From contig NC_019936.1 in NCBI RefSeq assembly GCF_000327065.1, positions 4,492,001 to 4,556,000 of the forward strand: a stretch of 64,000 nucleotides of DNA. Direction: 5' to 3'. The stretch is from Stutzerimonas stutzeri RCH2 (GTDB lineage Bacteria > Pseudomonadota > Gammaproteobacteria > Pseudomonadales > Pseudomonadaceae). The notes beneath the pieces are model-generated. The model worked only from the letters and a program-made list of their open reading frames with translations. It was not told the DNA's origin and ran no database searches. This document shows positions 16,855 through 27,469 of this stretch, piece by piece (the stretch's first letter is position 1; every line of letters starts with the position of its first letter). The position numbers were made by a program, and so were the translations under genes.

Positions 16855-17640
16855 ATGCCCGATTTCCTCCTCAACGCCCTGCTCGCCGGCCTCGCCCTGG
16901 CATTGGTCGCCGGCCCGCTCGGCTCTTTCGTCGTCTGGCGGCGCATGGCCTATTTCGGCGACACCCTGTCCCACGCCGCGCTGTTCGGCGTCGCCCTCGG
17001 CTTGATGCTCGACGTCAACCTGACCCTGGCGGTGACCGTCGGCTGCGTGCTGCTCGCCCTGCTGCTGGTCACCTTGCAGCAGCGCCAGCCGCTGGCTTCG
17101 GACACGCTGCTCGGCATCCTTGCGCACAGCACGCTGTCGCTCGGGCTGGTCTCGCTGAGCTTCATGAAGGACGTGCGCGTCGACCTGATGGGCTATCTGT
17201 TCGGTGATCTGCTCGCCGTCGGGCCGAGCGATCTGGCCTGGATCATGGGCGGCAGCGCGCTGGTACTGCTGATGCTGATACCGCTGTGGCGGCCGCTCTT
17301 GGCGATTACCGTGCACGAGGAGCTGGCCAAGGTCGAAGGCCTGCCGGTGGCCGGCATCCGCCTGGCGCTGATGCTGCTGATCGCCGTGGTGATTGCCGTG
17401 GCGATGAAAATCGTTGGTGTGCTGCTGATCACCTCGCTGCTGATCATTCCTGCTGCGGCGGCGCAGCGCCATGCGCGTACCCCGGAGCAGATGGCCTTCG
17501 GCGCGAGCCTGCTGGGCATTGTCGCGGTGTGTCTGGGGCTGACGCTGTCCTGGTACGAAGACACCCCGGCCGGGCCGTCCATCGTAGTCAGCGCCGCCGC
17601 GCTGTTTCTGCTCAGCTTCGCCTGGCCGAAGCGCAGCTGA
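16855..17640 (+). CDS. znuB: zinc ABC transporter permease ZnuB
   Basis: This 261-residue permease of the ABC-3 metal family has about eight hydrophobic segments and the typical N-terminal signature [27 protein letters not shown]. It starts 12 bp after znuC and shares one base with the next gene (TGATG). It forms the inner-membrane channel of the ZnuABC complex. Confidence 0.95.
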   Translation: MPDFLLNALLAGLALALVAGPLGSFVVWRRMAYFGDTLSHAALFGVALGLMLDVNLTLAVTVGCVLLALLLVTLQQRQPLASDTLLGILAHSTLSLGLVSLSFMKDVRVDLMGYLFGDLLAVGPSDLAWIMGGSALVLLMLIPLWRPLLAITVHEELAKVEGLPVAGIRLALMLLIAVVIAVAMKIVGVLLITSLLIIPAAAAQRHARTPEQMAFGASLLGIVAVCLGLTLSWYEDTPAGPSIVVSAAALFLLSFAWPKRS

Positions 17641-18161
17641 TGACCGATCTCAAGTACCTGCGCGGCTACCCGGAGCCGCTGCTGGCGCAGGTGCGCCAGC
17701 TGATCGCCGAGGACCGTCTGGGCGACTACCTGCAGCGGCGTTACCCGGCACGGCATGAGGTGCAGAGCGACAAGGCGCTGTATGGCTATGTGCAGGCGCT
17801 CAAGCAGGAATACCTGAAAAGCACACCGCCGATCGACAAGGTGCTCTATGACGGCCGGCTGGACCTGACCCATCGTGCCCTTGGCCTGCATACCGCGGTG
17901 TCACGGGTGCAGGGTGGCAAGCTCAAGGCAAAGAAGGAGATTCGCGTCGCCGCACTGTTTCGCGAGGCAGCGCCGGAATTCCTCAGGATGATCGTGGTGC
18001 ATGAGCTCGCCCACCTGCGCGAAAGCGAGCACAACCGCGCCTTCTACAAGCTCTGCGAACACATGCTGCCGGGCTATGGGCAGATCGAGTTCGACCTGCG
18101 CCTGTTCCTGCACTGGCGCGAGCTGCGGGCACAGGAGGCCGGCTCCGGCGACGACGCCTAG
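17640..18161 (+). CDS. YgjP-like (DUF45) metallopeptidase-fold protein
   Basis: The ATG at 17640 is coupled to the znuB stop (TGATG), giving 173 residues. The zincin motif HELAHLRESEH (H121, E122, H125, H131) followed by a conserved aromatic/Cys stretch matches the YgjP/DUF45 family, which resembles WSS1/SprT peptidases. The substrate is unknown. Being the last gene of a Zur-controlled operon, it may be made mainly when zinc is scarce, which is odd for a putative zinc enzyme and may indicate a role in zinc-stress proteostasis. That is inference. Confidence 0.8.
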   Translation: MTDLKYLRGYPEPLLAQVRQLIAEDRLGDYLQRRYPARHEVQSDKALYGYVQALKQEYLKSTPPIDKVLYDGRLDLTHRALGLHTAVSRVQGGKLKAKKEIRVAALFREAAPEFLRMIVVHELAHLRESEHNRAFYKLCEHMLPGYGQIEFDLRLFLHWRELRAQEAGSGDDA

Positions 18162-18205
18162 CGCACGAATGGCGCCAGGCCTCGCCTCGTATGCTGGCAG
18201 CGCGC

Positions 18206-19693
18206 TCAGATCCAGCCCAGCCAGCGCCACCAGGTCACAGCGAACAGCAGCATGCTCAGATAACCGATCAGCGTCACCAGCACGCCGACCTTGGCGAACT
18301 GCCGCGCGCTGAAGGTTTCGGTGCCCAAGCAGACCATGTTCTGCGGTGCGTTGATCGGCAGGATGAAACCGTAACTGACGACGAAGCCGAGCAGCATGGT
18401 CATCCCCAGCCGGCTGAAGTCCCCTGGCAGGCTGAGCAACACCGAGATCAGGATCGGCAGCATGGCCGAGGTCAGCGCCGTGGCACTGGCAAAGCCCAGA
18501 TGGATCACGATGAGAAAGGCGCCGAGGATGGCGAAGATGCCCAGCGGCCCCACCACGCCAAGCCCGGTGTGGGCGACCACCTGCGCGCCGAGCCACTGTC
18601 CGGCCTGGGTCGTGAGCAATACCGTGCCGAGGCTGATCCCGACGCCGAAGACGATCACCGTGCCCCAGGGCACTCGCGTCTGAACCTCCTTCCAGTTCAT
18701 CACGCCGATGCGCGGCAGCATCAGGATCACCAGGCCGGCATAGGTGGTACTGGTGGTGTCGAAGCTGTGCAACTTGCCCTCGGTGGCCCAGCACAGCAAC
18801 AGCCCGATGGACACGGCGAGCAGGCGCTTCTGCGCCGAGGTCATCGGCCCGAGTTCGGCGAGCGAGCGCGCCACGGCTTCCTTGCCACCGGCTATCCGCT
18901 CGGTTTCCGGTGGCAGCAGCTTGAGCACGATGAACAGCAGCACGAAAGACATCAGCACGGCCCAAGGCGCGCCGGCGATGAGCCAGTCGATCCAGCTGAC
19001 CCGCTCTCCCAGCAGCTTGTCCATGAAGCCCACCAACAGCAGGTTTTGCGCCGCGGCGGTCTGGATGCCGATGTTCCAGATGCTGGTGCCCTGGGCGACG
19101 ATGATCATCATGCCCGCGGCAAAGTTGGAACGTTTGTCGATGCCGAACGCGGTGATGATGCCGAGCATGATCGGCACCACGCAGGCGGCGCGCGCCGTGG
19201 CGCTGGGTACCACCAGACTGAGCAGGACGATGACCACCAGCGTGCCGCCGAGGATATGCCGCGAACTGGTGCCGACCCTGGAGAGGGTCATCAAGGCAAT
19301 GCGCCGGTCGAGCCCGGTCAGGGTCATCGCCGCAGCGATGAACAGGGCTCCGGCTACCAGCGCCAATGCAGGATTGGCGAAACCGGAAAGCCCCATGCCT
19401 ATCGCCTTCGAGGTGCCGTAGACCACCTCGGGGTTCTCCAGCGTAGGCGCCGTGCCCACGAGGAACGCCAGCAGTGCGGTGATCATGATCGCGCTGACCT
19501 CGTAGGACACCGCTTCGGTGATCCACACCACCACTGCGAACACCAGGATGGCCAAGACACGCTGACCAGCCACGGGCAGATCGGCCGGCAACGGCATCAG
19601 CAGCACGCCAATCAGTGCCAGTAGGGCCACCAACAGACCGATCGGGATGCCGAGCAGACCTTGGCGAAGGACTACGTTAGGGGTATCGCTCAT
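18206..19693 (-). CDS. DASS/SLC13-family anion transporter
   Basis: The start at 19693 has GGAG seven bases upstream and gives 495 residues. The protein has about 11-13 hydrophobic segments, with motifs of the divalent anion:sodium symporter family (AVVVWITEAVSYEVSAI; VVPSATARAACVVPIM; the C-terminal repeat with GFILPINAPQNMV). Substrates in the family include di- and tricarboxylates and sulfate. Which applies here cannot be told. It lies downstream of katE but is separated from it by a terminator, so it likely has its own promoter. Confidence 0.85.
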   Translation of the reverse strand: MSDTPNVVLRQGLLGIPIGLLVALLALIGVLLMPLPADLPVAGQRVLAILVFAVVVWITEAVSYEVSAIMITALLAFLVGTAPTLENPEVVYGTSKAIGMGLSGFANPALALVAGALFIAAAMTLTGLDRRIALMTLSRVGTSSRHILGGTLVVIVLLSLVVPSATARAACVVPIMLGIITAFGIDKRSNFAAGMMIIVAQGTSIWNIGIQTAAAQNLLLVGFMDKLLGERVSWIDWLIAGAPWAVLMSFVLLFIVLKLLPPETERIAGGKEAVARSLAELGPMTSAQKRLLAVSIGLLLCWATEGKLHSFDTTSTTYAGLVILMLPRIGVMNWKEVQTRVPWGTVIVFGVGISLGTVLLTTQAGQWLGAQVVAHTGLGVVGPLGIFAILGAFLIVIHLGFASATALTSAMLPILISVLLSLPGDFSRLGMTMLLGFVVSYGFILPINAPQNMVCLGTETFSARQFAKVGVLVTLIGYLSMLLFAVTWWRWLGWI

Positions 19694-19796
19694 GGTAAGG
19701 CTCCATCCGCTGACAGACGCCTTCAGCATGGGCAAGCCAGACCACCACAACCATGACCTGCGTCTATTGCGGGCCTTTGCGGCGAGTTAACCAAGT

Positions 19797-19831
19797 AAAA
19801 AAAGCAGAACGCCGGCATGCGCCGGCGTTCT
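19797..19831 (-). terminator. rho-independent terminator of katE
   Basis: A 10-bp GC-rich stem (GAACGCCGGC / GCCGGCGTTC) with a four-base loop is followed, on the minus strand, by a run of seven T (plus-strand A-run at 19797-19803). It lies 63 bp beyond the katE stop in the right orientation. Confidence 0.9.
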
Positions 19832-19893
19832 GTGCTCGATGACTCGCCGCCAGGTTCAAGCGGGCTGGTGCTCGCTCGAACCTCGCGCAAACC

Positions 19894-22029
<2,136 letters not shown>

Positions 22030-22293
22030 GATGGGCCTCCATTAGCGGTGAGCTGAACCGCGAACGATCGGGCCACGGTCTGGACCTGATGCGTGATCAA
22101 TTCACGGCGTACCGGTTAGTGACCCCCATAGCGGCTACATGGTTGCCGGCCGAACCGATTTGCTTTGGCTATAAGCCCGATGGATTTGCTCAATCGAAGC
22201 GGCACAGACAAGCGACCTCGCCGGCAAACGGGTAGAATGCCCGGCTTTCGCCGAATATCCCGGCAACGAACGCCGCACCCACAAGGTTCGCCC
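22030..22293. promoter_or_regulatory. katE / metN divergent intergenic region
   Basis: This 264-bp gap should carry the katE and metNIQ promoters. A -10-like TAGAAT occurs at 22232 on the plus strand, but I found no convincing -35 partner. I saw no SAM-riboswitch-like structure and no MetJ-box array. Confidence 0.35.
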
Positions 22294-23301
22294 GTGATCG
22301 AATTCCATCAAGTCCACAAAACCTATCGGACCGGCGGCAGAGACGTCCCCGCCCTGCAGCCGACGCAGCTGGAGATCGCCTCCGGTGAAGTCTTCGGCCT
22401 GATCGGCCACTCCGGCGCCGGCAAGAGCACGCTGCTGCGCCTGATCAACCGCCTCGAGGAACCCTCCGGCGGGCGCATCCTGGTCAACGGCGAAGATGTC
22501 ACCGCGCTGGATGCCGATGGCCTGCGGCGCTTCCGCCAGCGCGTCGGGATGATCTTCCAGCACTTCAACCTGCTGATGTCCAAGACCGTGGCGGACAACG
22601 TCGCCATGCCGCTGCGCCTTGCCGGCATCCGCTCGCGCCGCGAGATCGACGCCCGCGTCGCCGCCCTGCTCGAGCGCGTCGGCCTCAAGGAGCACGCGCG
22701 CAAATATCCGGCGCAGCTCTCCGGCGGGCAGAAGCAGCGCGTCGGTATCGCCCGTGCGCTGGCCACGGAGCCGAGCATCCTGCTCTGCGACGAGGCCACC
22801 AGCGCCCTCGACCCACAGACCACCGCCTCGGTGCTGCAGCTGCTGGCCGAGATCAATCGCGAACTGAAGCTGACCATCGTGCTGATCACCCACGAGATGG
22901 ACGTGATCCGTCGCGTCTGCGACCGCGTGGCGGTAATGGATGCCGGTGCCATCGTCGAACAGGGTCCGGTCACCGAGGTGTTCCTGCATCCCAAGCACCC
23001 GACCACCCAGCGCTTCGTGCTGGAAGACGAAGCCATGGACGAGAGCGAACTGCACGACGATTTCGCCCACGTGCCGGGCCGCATCCTGCGCCTGACCTTC
23101 CAGGGCGACTCCACCTACAAGCCGCTGCTGGGCACCGTCGCCCGCGAGACCGGGGTCGACTACAGCATCCTGTCCGGGCGCATCGACCGCATCAAGGACA
23201 CGCCCTACGGCCAGCTCACCCTGGCGCTGATCGGCGGTGACATGACTGCAGCAATGACCCGTCTGCAGGCGGCGGACGTGCATGTGGAGGTGCTGCGCTG
23301 A
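22294..23301 (+). CDS. metN: methionine ABC transporter ATPase MetN
   Basis: The GTG at 22294 gives 335 residues, the usual MetN length, starting directly with [10 protein letters not shown]. It has Walker [10 protein letters not shown], the Q-loop region MIFQHFNLL, signature LSGGQKQRV, Walker B LLCDEAT and the H-loop ITHEMDVI. The C-terminal extension (about 265-335) is the NIL/ACT-like regulatory domain that binds methionine and inhibits transport. It forms an operon with metI and metQ. Confidence 0.95.
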   Translation: MIEFHQVHKTYRTGGRDVPALQPTQLEIASGEVFGLIGHSGAGKSTLLRLINRLEEPSGGRILVNGEDVTALDADGLRRFRQRVGMIFQHFNLLMSKTVADNVAMPLRLAGIRSRREIDARVAALLERVGLKEHARKYPAQLSGGQKQRVGIARALATEPSILLCDEATSALDPQTTASVLQLLAEINRELKLTIVLITHEMDVIRRVCDRVAVMDAGAIVEQGPVTEVFLHPKHPTTQRFVLEDEAMDESELHDDFAHVPGRILRLTFQGDSTYKPLLGTVARETGVDYSILSGRIDRIKDTPYGQLTLALIGGDMTAAMTRLQAADVHVEVLR

Positions 23302-23978
23302 TGGAAGCCTTGTTTAGCTCCCTGTTGGGCAATGTCGACTGGTACGAGATCTGGCTGGCCACGCTGGACACCCTGCTGATGCTCGGCGGCTCGCTGCTGT
23401 TCACCATCCTGCTCGGCCTGCCGCTGGGCGTGCTGCTGTTTCTCTGCGGCCCGCGTCAGCTGTTCGAAAATGCCCCGCTGTATGCCGCGCTGTCCTTCGT
23501 GGTCAATGTGCTGCGCTCGCTGCCGTTCATCATTCTGCTGATCGTGATGATTCCGTTCACCGTGCTGATCACCGGCACCTCGCTGGGCGTCGCTGGGGCG
23601 ATTCCACCGCTGGTGGTGGGCGCCGCGCCGTTCTTCGCCCGCCTGGTGGAAACCGCGCTGCGCGAAGTAGACCGCGGCATCATCGAGGCGACCCAGGCCA
23701 TGGGTGCGACGACGCGGCAGATCATCTTCAGCGCATTGCTGCCGGAAGCGCGTCCGGGCATCATCGCCGCCATTACCGTCACCGCCATCACCTTGGTGTC
23801 CTACACCGCGATGGCCGGTGTAGTGGGTGCCGGCGGCCTCGGCGACCTGGCCATCCGCTTCGGCTACCAGCGTTTCCAGACCGACGTGATGGTCGTCACC
23901 GTGGTCCTGCTGCTGGTGCTGGTGCAGGTGCTGCAAAGCGTCGGCGACAGGCTGGTCACCCACTTTTCGCGCAAATAA
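23301..23978 (+). CDS. metI: methionine ABC transporter permease MetI
   Basis: This 225-residue permease has five membrane segments and the cytoplasmic EAA loop (EATQAMGATTRQIIFSALLPEARPGI region). Its ATG shares a base with the metN stop. It forms the inner-membrane channel for methionine uptake. Confidence 0.95.
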   Translation: MEALFSSLLGNVDWYEIWLATLDTLLMLGGSLLFTILLGLPLGVLLFLCGPRQLFENAPLYAALSFVVNVLRSLPFIILLIVMIPFTVLITGTSLGVAGAIPPLVVGAAPFFARLVETALREVDRGIIEATQAMGATTRQIIFSALLPEARPGIIAAITVTAITLVSYTAMAGVVGAGGLGDLAIRFGYQRFQTDVMVVTVVLLLVLVQVLQSVGDRLVTHFSRK

Positions 23979-24036
23979 ACCGCAACCAGGGCGAGCGAAC
24001 CTTCGCACCCCGCTCAACTCCTGAAGGAACCGAACG

Positions 24037-24807
24037 ATGAAGAAACTGATTGTCGCCCTGGCCGCCGTTGCCGCGTTTTCCGCGCAGGCCGAAACCCTGA
24101 ACGTGGCCGCTACCGCTGTGCCGCACGCCGAGCTGCTGGAGTTCGTCAAACCGCAACTCGCCGAGCAGGGCGTGACGCTGAACGTCAAGGTCTTCACCGA
24201 CTACGTGCAGCCGAACATCCAGGTCGCCGAGAAGCGCCTGGACGCCAACTTCTTCCAGCACCAGCCGTACCTGGATGAGTTCAACAAGGGCAAGGGCACC
24301 GATCTGGTCAGCGTCGCCGGCGTGCATATCGAGCCCTTCGGTGCCTATTCCAGCAAGCACAAGTCGGTGGAGGCGCTGCCCAATGGCGCCAATGTGGTCA
24401 TCCCCAACGACGCCACCAACGGCGGCCGCGCCCTGCTGCTGCTGGCCAAGGCCGGCGTGATCAGCCTCAAGGATGGCGCCGGCATCACCGCCACGCCGAA
24501 GGACATCGCCGACAACCCCAAGCGCATCAAGGTGCGTGAGCTGGAAGCCGCGACCCTGCCGCGCGTACTGACCCAGGTCGACCTGGCGCTGATCAACACC
24601 AACTACGCGCTGGAAGCCAAGCTGAACCCGACCCAGGATGCCCTGGTCATCGAAGGCAGCGACTCGCCCTACGTGAACATCCTGGTTGCCCGTCCGGACA
24701 ACAAGGACAGCGACGCCATGCAGAAACTGGCCGCCGCGCTGCACAGCGAAGAAGTGCGCAAGTTCATCGAGGAAAAGTACAAGGGTGCCGTGGTTCCGGC
24801 CTTCTGA
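24037..24807 (+). CDS. metQ: methionine-binding protein MetQ (NlpA family)
   Basis: This 256-residue binding protein has a signal peptide (KKLIVALAAVAAFSAQA) ending in AQA|E. There is no lipobox Cys, so it is probably a soluble periplasmic protein rather than a lipoprotein. Family motifs include TAVPHAELLEFVKP, DANFFQHQPYLDEFN and VIPNDATNGGRAL. GAAGGA lies upstream of the ATG. A strong terminator follows, closing the metNIQ operon. Confidence 0.93.
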   Translation: MKKLIVALAAVAAFSAQAETLNVAATAVPHAELLEFVKPQLAEQGVTLNVKVFTDYVQPNIQVAEKRLDANFFQHQPYLDEFNKGKGTDLVSVAGVHIEPFGAYSSKHKSVEALPNGANVVIPNDATNGGRALLLLAKAGVISLKDGAGITATPKDIADNPKRIKVRELEAATLPRVLTQVDLALINTNYALEAKLNPTQDALVIEGSDSPYVNILVARPDNKDSDAMQKLAAALHSEEVRKFIEEKYKGAVVPAF

Positions 24808-24828
24808 CCGTGACCGCTCCGCTCTGAA

Positions 24829-24859
24829 GAAACCCCGCCTCGGCGGGGTTTTTCGTTTT
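24829..24859 (+). terminator. rho-independent terminator of metNIQ
   Basis: The stem AACCCCGCC / GGCGGGGTT (extended by an A-T pair) with a two-base apex is followed by a T-rich tract (TTTTTCGTTTT), 22 bp after metQ. Confidence 0.93.
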
Positions 24860-24929
24860 CGCTGCGCTGGTACGGGTGCCTCCGGCCACAATCCCGCAAA
24901 TTTGCTGCGTAGACCCCGGCGAATGATTT

Positions 24930-25110
24930 CGATGGATGGCCACCCGTGGATCGCCACCCGGTGGATCGATGAAGCGCGATCCACCCTACGGCCGAGCCAC
25001 TTCGTTACGTAGGGTGGATGTCGTCATTTACATCCACCGCGGCGCCGCTCAGCGATGGCCAGCCGGTGGAGGCCACGCCGTATATCGATAAAGCGCGATC
25101 CACCCTACGT
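24930..25110. repeat. dispersed GTAGGGTGGA palindromes (copy group 2)
   Basis: The 354-bp gap between metQ and the alcohol dehydrogenase gene contains no convincing gene. It holds three related elements: 24960-24990 (GGTGGATCG facing CGATCCACC, then CTACG), 25009-25038 (GTAGGGTGGATGT facing ACATCCACC) and a half-copy at 25085-25110 (CGCGATCCACCCTACG). The first and second are inverted relative to each other. The rest of the gap shows nothing recognisable. Confidence 0.8.
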
Positions 25111-25161
25111 CCGAATCAGATCAGAACGCGGGCCGCTGATATGTCTCGCGCAGCATGCTCT

Positions 25162-26145
25162 TCACGGCACCAGCACCGCAGCACCCTGAAAGCGCCCATG
25201 GCGCAGGTCATCCAGCGCCTGGTTGGCCTGTTCCAGCGGGTAGGCATGGGTCTCGGTATGGATGCCGACCTGGGCGGCGACCGGGAAGAACTCCAGGCCG
25301 TCCTGGCGGGTCAGGTTGGCCACCGAGACCAGTTCGCGCTCCTGCCAGAGGATGTCGTAGGGGAAGCTCGGAATATCACTCATGTGGATGCCGGCGCAGA
25401 CCACCCGGCCGCCCTTGCGCACGGCTCGCAGCGCCGCCGGCACCAGCTCACCGGCCGGTGCATAGATGATCGCCGCATCCAGCGGCACCGGTGGCAGCTC
25501 CCCTGAATCCCCGGCCCAAACCGCACCCAGCGAACGGGCGAAGTCCTGCGCGGCCACATCGCCCGGGCGGCTGAAGGCGTAGACATCACGCCCCTGCCAG
25601 CGCGCCACCTGCATGACGATATGCGCCGCGGCGCCGAAGCCGTACAGCCCGAGACGCTTGCCGTCGCCGGCCTTGACCAATGAGCGCCAGCCGATCAGCC
25701 CGGCGCAGAGCAGCGGCGCCAGTGCCACGGCATCGCCTTGCTCGCCAAGGTCGAAGGCGAAGCGCGCGTCGGCCACCACGTATTCGGCATAGCCGCCGGG
25801 CCGGGTGTAACCAGTGAACTGCGGCGCGTCGCAGAGGTTTTCCTCGGCGTGCTGGCAGTAGCTGCAGGTGCCGCAGGTATGCCCGAGCCAGGGAATGCCG
25901 ACCCGCTGGCCCAGCTCGAAACCGCTGACGCCTTCGCCCAGCGCATCGACGCGGCCAACGATTTCGTGGCCGGGAATGATCGGCAGCGGCGCCGCCGGCA
26001 GCTCGCCATCCACCACGTGCAGGTCGGTGCGACAGACGCCGCAGGCCAGCACTCTGACCCGCAGCTCCCCAGGGCCGGGTTGCGGCTCGGGAATGTCACG
26101 CAAGTGCAGCGGTTCGCCCGTTATTTCCAGCAACATGGCACGCAT
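25162..26145 (-). CDS. zinc-dependent medium-chain alcohol dehydrogenase
   Basis: This 327-residue MDR enzyme has the catalytic zinc ligands Cys in CGVCRTDLH (C38) and GHE (H60, E61), and the structural-zinc lobe [15 protein letters not shown] (C91, C94, C97, C105). The nucleotide-binding region [11 protein letters not shown] has a Gly-rich turn. It resembles AdhA-type enzymes that interconvert primary alcohols and aldehydes with NAD(P)H. Substrate and cofactor are not determined. It is transcribed alone. Confidence 0.88.
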   Translation of the reverse strand: MRAMLLEITGEPLHLRDIPEPQPGPGELRVRVLACGVCRTDLHVVDGELPAAPLPIIPGHEIVGRVDALGEGVSGFELGQRVGIPWLGHTCGTCSYCQHAEENLCDAPQFTGYTRPGGYAEYVVADARFAFDLGEQGDAVALAPLLCAGLIGWRSLVKAGDGKRLGLYGFGAAAHIVMQVARWQGRDVYAFSRPGDVAAQDFARSLGAVWAGDSGELPPVPLDAAIIYAPAGELVPAALRAVRKGGRVVCAGIHMSDIPSFPYDILWQERELVSVANLTRQDGLEFFPVAAQVGIHTETHAYPLEQANQALDDLRHGRFQGAAVLVP

Positions 26146-26242
26146 CGACGGCTCTCCTTTCGTCTCCGGTCTGCTGCAGGGTAGGCCGATCGGCGAAAAA
26201 AGGCTCTAGACTCGAAGCGTCCCATGCCCAGGAGTGCCACCT

Positions 26243-26668
26243 ATGACGCTTTCGCCCTTTCATCTCGCCATTCCCGTCTACGACCTGGCCGCCGCGCGCG
26301 CCTTCTATGGCGAGGCGTTCGGCTGCGCCGAGGGCCGCAGCAGCGAGCACTGGGTGGATTTCGATTTCTTCGGTCACCAGCTAGTGATCCACGAAGCACC
26401 GAAGATGCCGCATCAGGAAGCAGCCCACAGCAACCCGGTGGATGGCCACGACGTACCGGTGCCACATTTCGGCGTGGTGCTTGGCTGGGAGCAATGGGAG
26501 GCGCTGGCCGAGCGGCTGCAGGCGCGGGGCACGCGCTTCGTCATCGAGCCCTACGTGCGCTTCCAGGGCCAGGTCGGCGAACAGGCGACCATGTTCCTGC
26601 TCGACCCCTGCGGCAATGCGCTGGAGTTCAAGGCGTTCAAGGACATGAGTCAGCTGTTCGCCAAGTGA
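26243..26668 (+). CDS. VOC (glyoxalase/dioxygenase-fold) protein
   Basis: The ATG at 26243 is preferred because AGGAG at 26230-26234 is correctly spaced from it. The 141-residue protein has paired beta-alpha-beta-beta-beta modules: [22 protein letters not shown] with a metal-ligand His near the start, and [15 protein letters not shown] with the final Glu ligand. This is typical of the VOC superfamily. The reaction cannot be assigned. Confidence 0.82.
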   Translation: MTLSPFHLAIPVYDLAAARAFYGEAFGCAEGRSSEHWVDFDFFGHQLVIHEAPKMPHQEAAHSNPVDGHDVPVPHFGVVLGWEQWEALAERLQARGTRFVIEPYVRFQGQVGEQATMFLLDPCGNALEFKAFKDMSQLFAK

Positions 26669-26674
26669 GCAGGA

Positions 26675-27211
26675 TCAGCCGCGCTCAGCGATGTGCTGAT
26701 CCTTGAGCTTCACGTAGTTGCCGGCGGTGTAACTGAAGAAGCTGCGCTCTTTTTCGGTCAGCGGACGGGCCTGCTTTACCGGGCTGCCAACGTAGAGATA
26801 GCCGCTTTCCAACGTCTTGCCCGGCGGCACCAGGCTGCCGGCACCGATGATCACTTCGTCCTCGACCACCACGCCGTCCATCACGATCGAACCCATGCCC
26901 ACCAGAATGCGATTGCCCAAGGTGCAACCGTGCAGCGTGACCTTGTGCCCGACGGTGACTTCGTCGCCGATGGTCAGCGGAAAGCCGCCCGGGTTGTACG
27001 GCCCGGCATGGGTGATGTGCAGCACGCTGCCGTCCTGAACACTCGAGCGCGCGCCGATGCGGATGCGGTGCATGTCGCCGCGGATCACCGTCAGCGGCCA
27101 AACCGAGCTGTCGGCGCCGATCTCGATATCGCCGATAAGCACCGCGGAGTCGTCGACGAACACGCGCTCGCCCAGTGTCGGAGTGCTGTTTTGGAAGCTG
27201 CGTATCGCCAC
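26675..27211 (-). CDS. gamma-carbonic-anhydrase-like hexapeptide-repeat protein
   Basis: This 178-residue left-handed beta-helix protein shows repeated I-G-x4-[V/I] hexapeptides. The three zinc-ligand His positions of gamma-class carbonic anhydrases are present (H65 in SVLHITH; H89 and H94 in GHKVTLH), as is RGD near residue 45. It belongs to the YrdA/PaaY group, in which catalytic activity varies. Its 3' end nearly meets that of the convergent VOC gene. Confidence 0.87.
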   Translation of the reverse strand: MAIRSFQNSTPTLGERVFVDDSAVLIGDIEIGADSSVWPLTVIRGDMHRIRIGARSSVQDGSVLHITHAGPYNPGGFPLTIGDEVTVGHKVTLHGCTLGNRILVGMGSIVMDGVVVEDEVIIGAGSLVPPGKTLESGYLYVGSPVKQARPLTEKERSFFSYTAGNYVKLKDQHIAERG

Positions 27212-27469
27212 GATAGAAACCTCTTTGGCTGCGGGAAGGGCCGATTGTAATTAAGATGGCCGCCATTGCCGCTGCGGACCAATGCTGAGCAGCATGCCGC
27301 CTGCCGTGGTCAGAGTTAACTACCGGCTGCTTGCCCGGCGGCCCGTTTCGTCGCCCGGCGTTGAAAAAGCGCGGCAGCGCGTCCATCTAGGACATCTGCC
27401 TGCGCGCTGGCCTGTCCAGCCTCGCTCCAGTGAGCGGCCTGCAATCCTCTTCGTCACAAGGTGTCCCCC

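Noticed and set aside
15814..17472. A 552-codon minus-strand open frame opposite zur-znuC-znuB
   Set aside because: Gln/His/Arg-rich shadow of three real, coupled genes.
22030..22293. A SAM riboswitch or MetJ site upstream of metN
   Set aside because: No conserved riboswitch core or repeated AGACGTCT-like boxes could be found in the gap.
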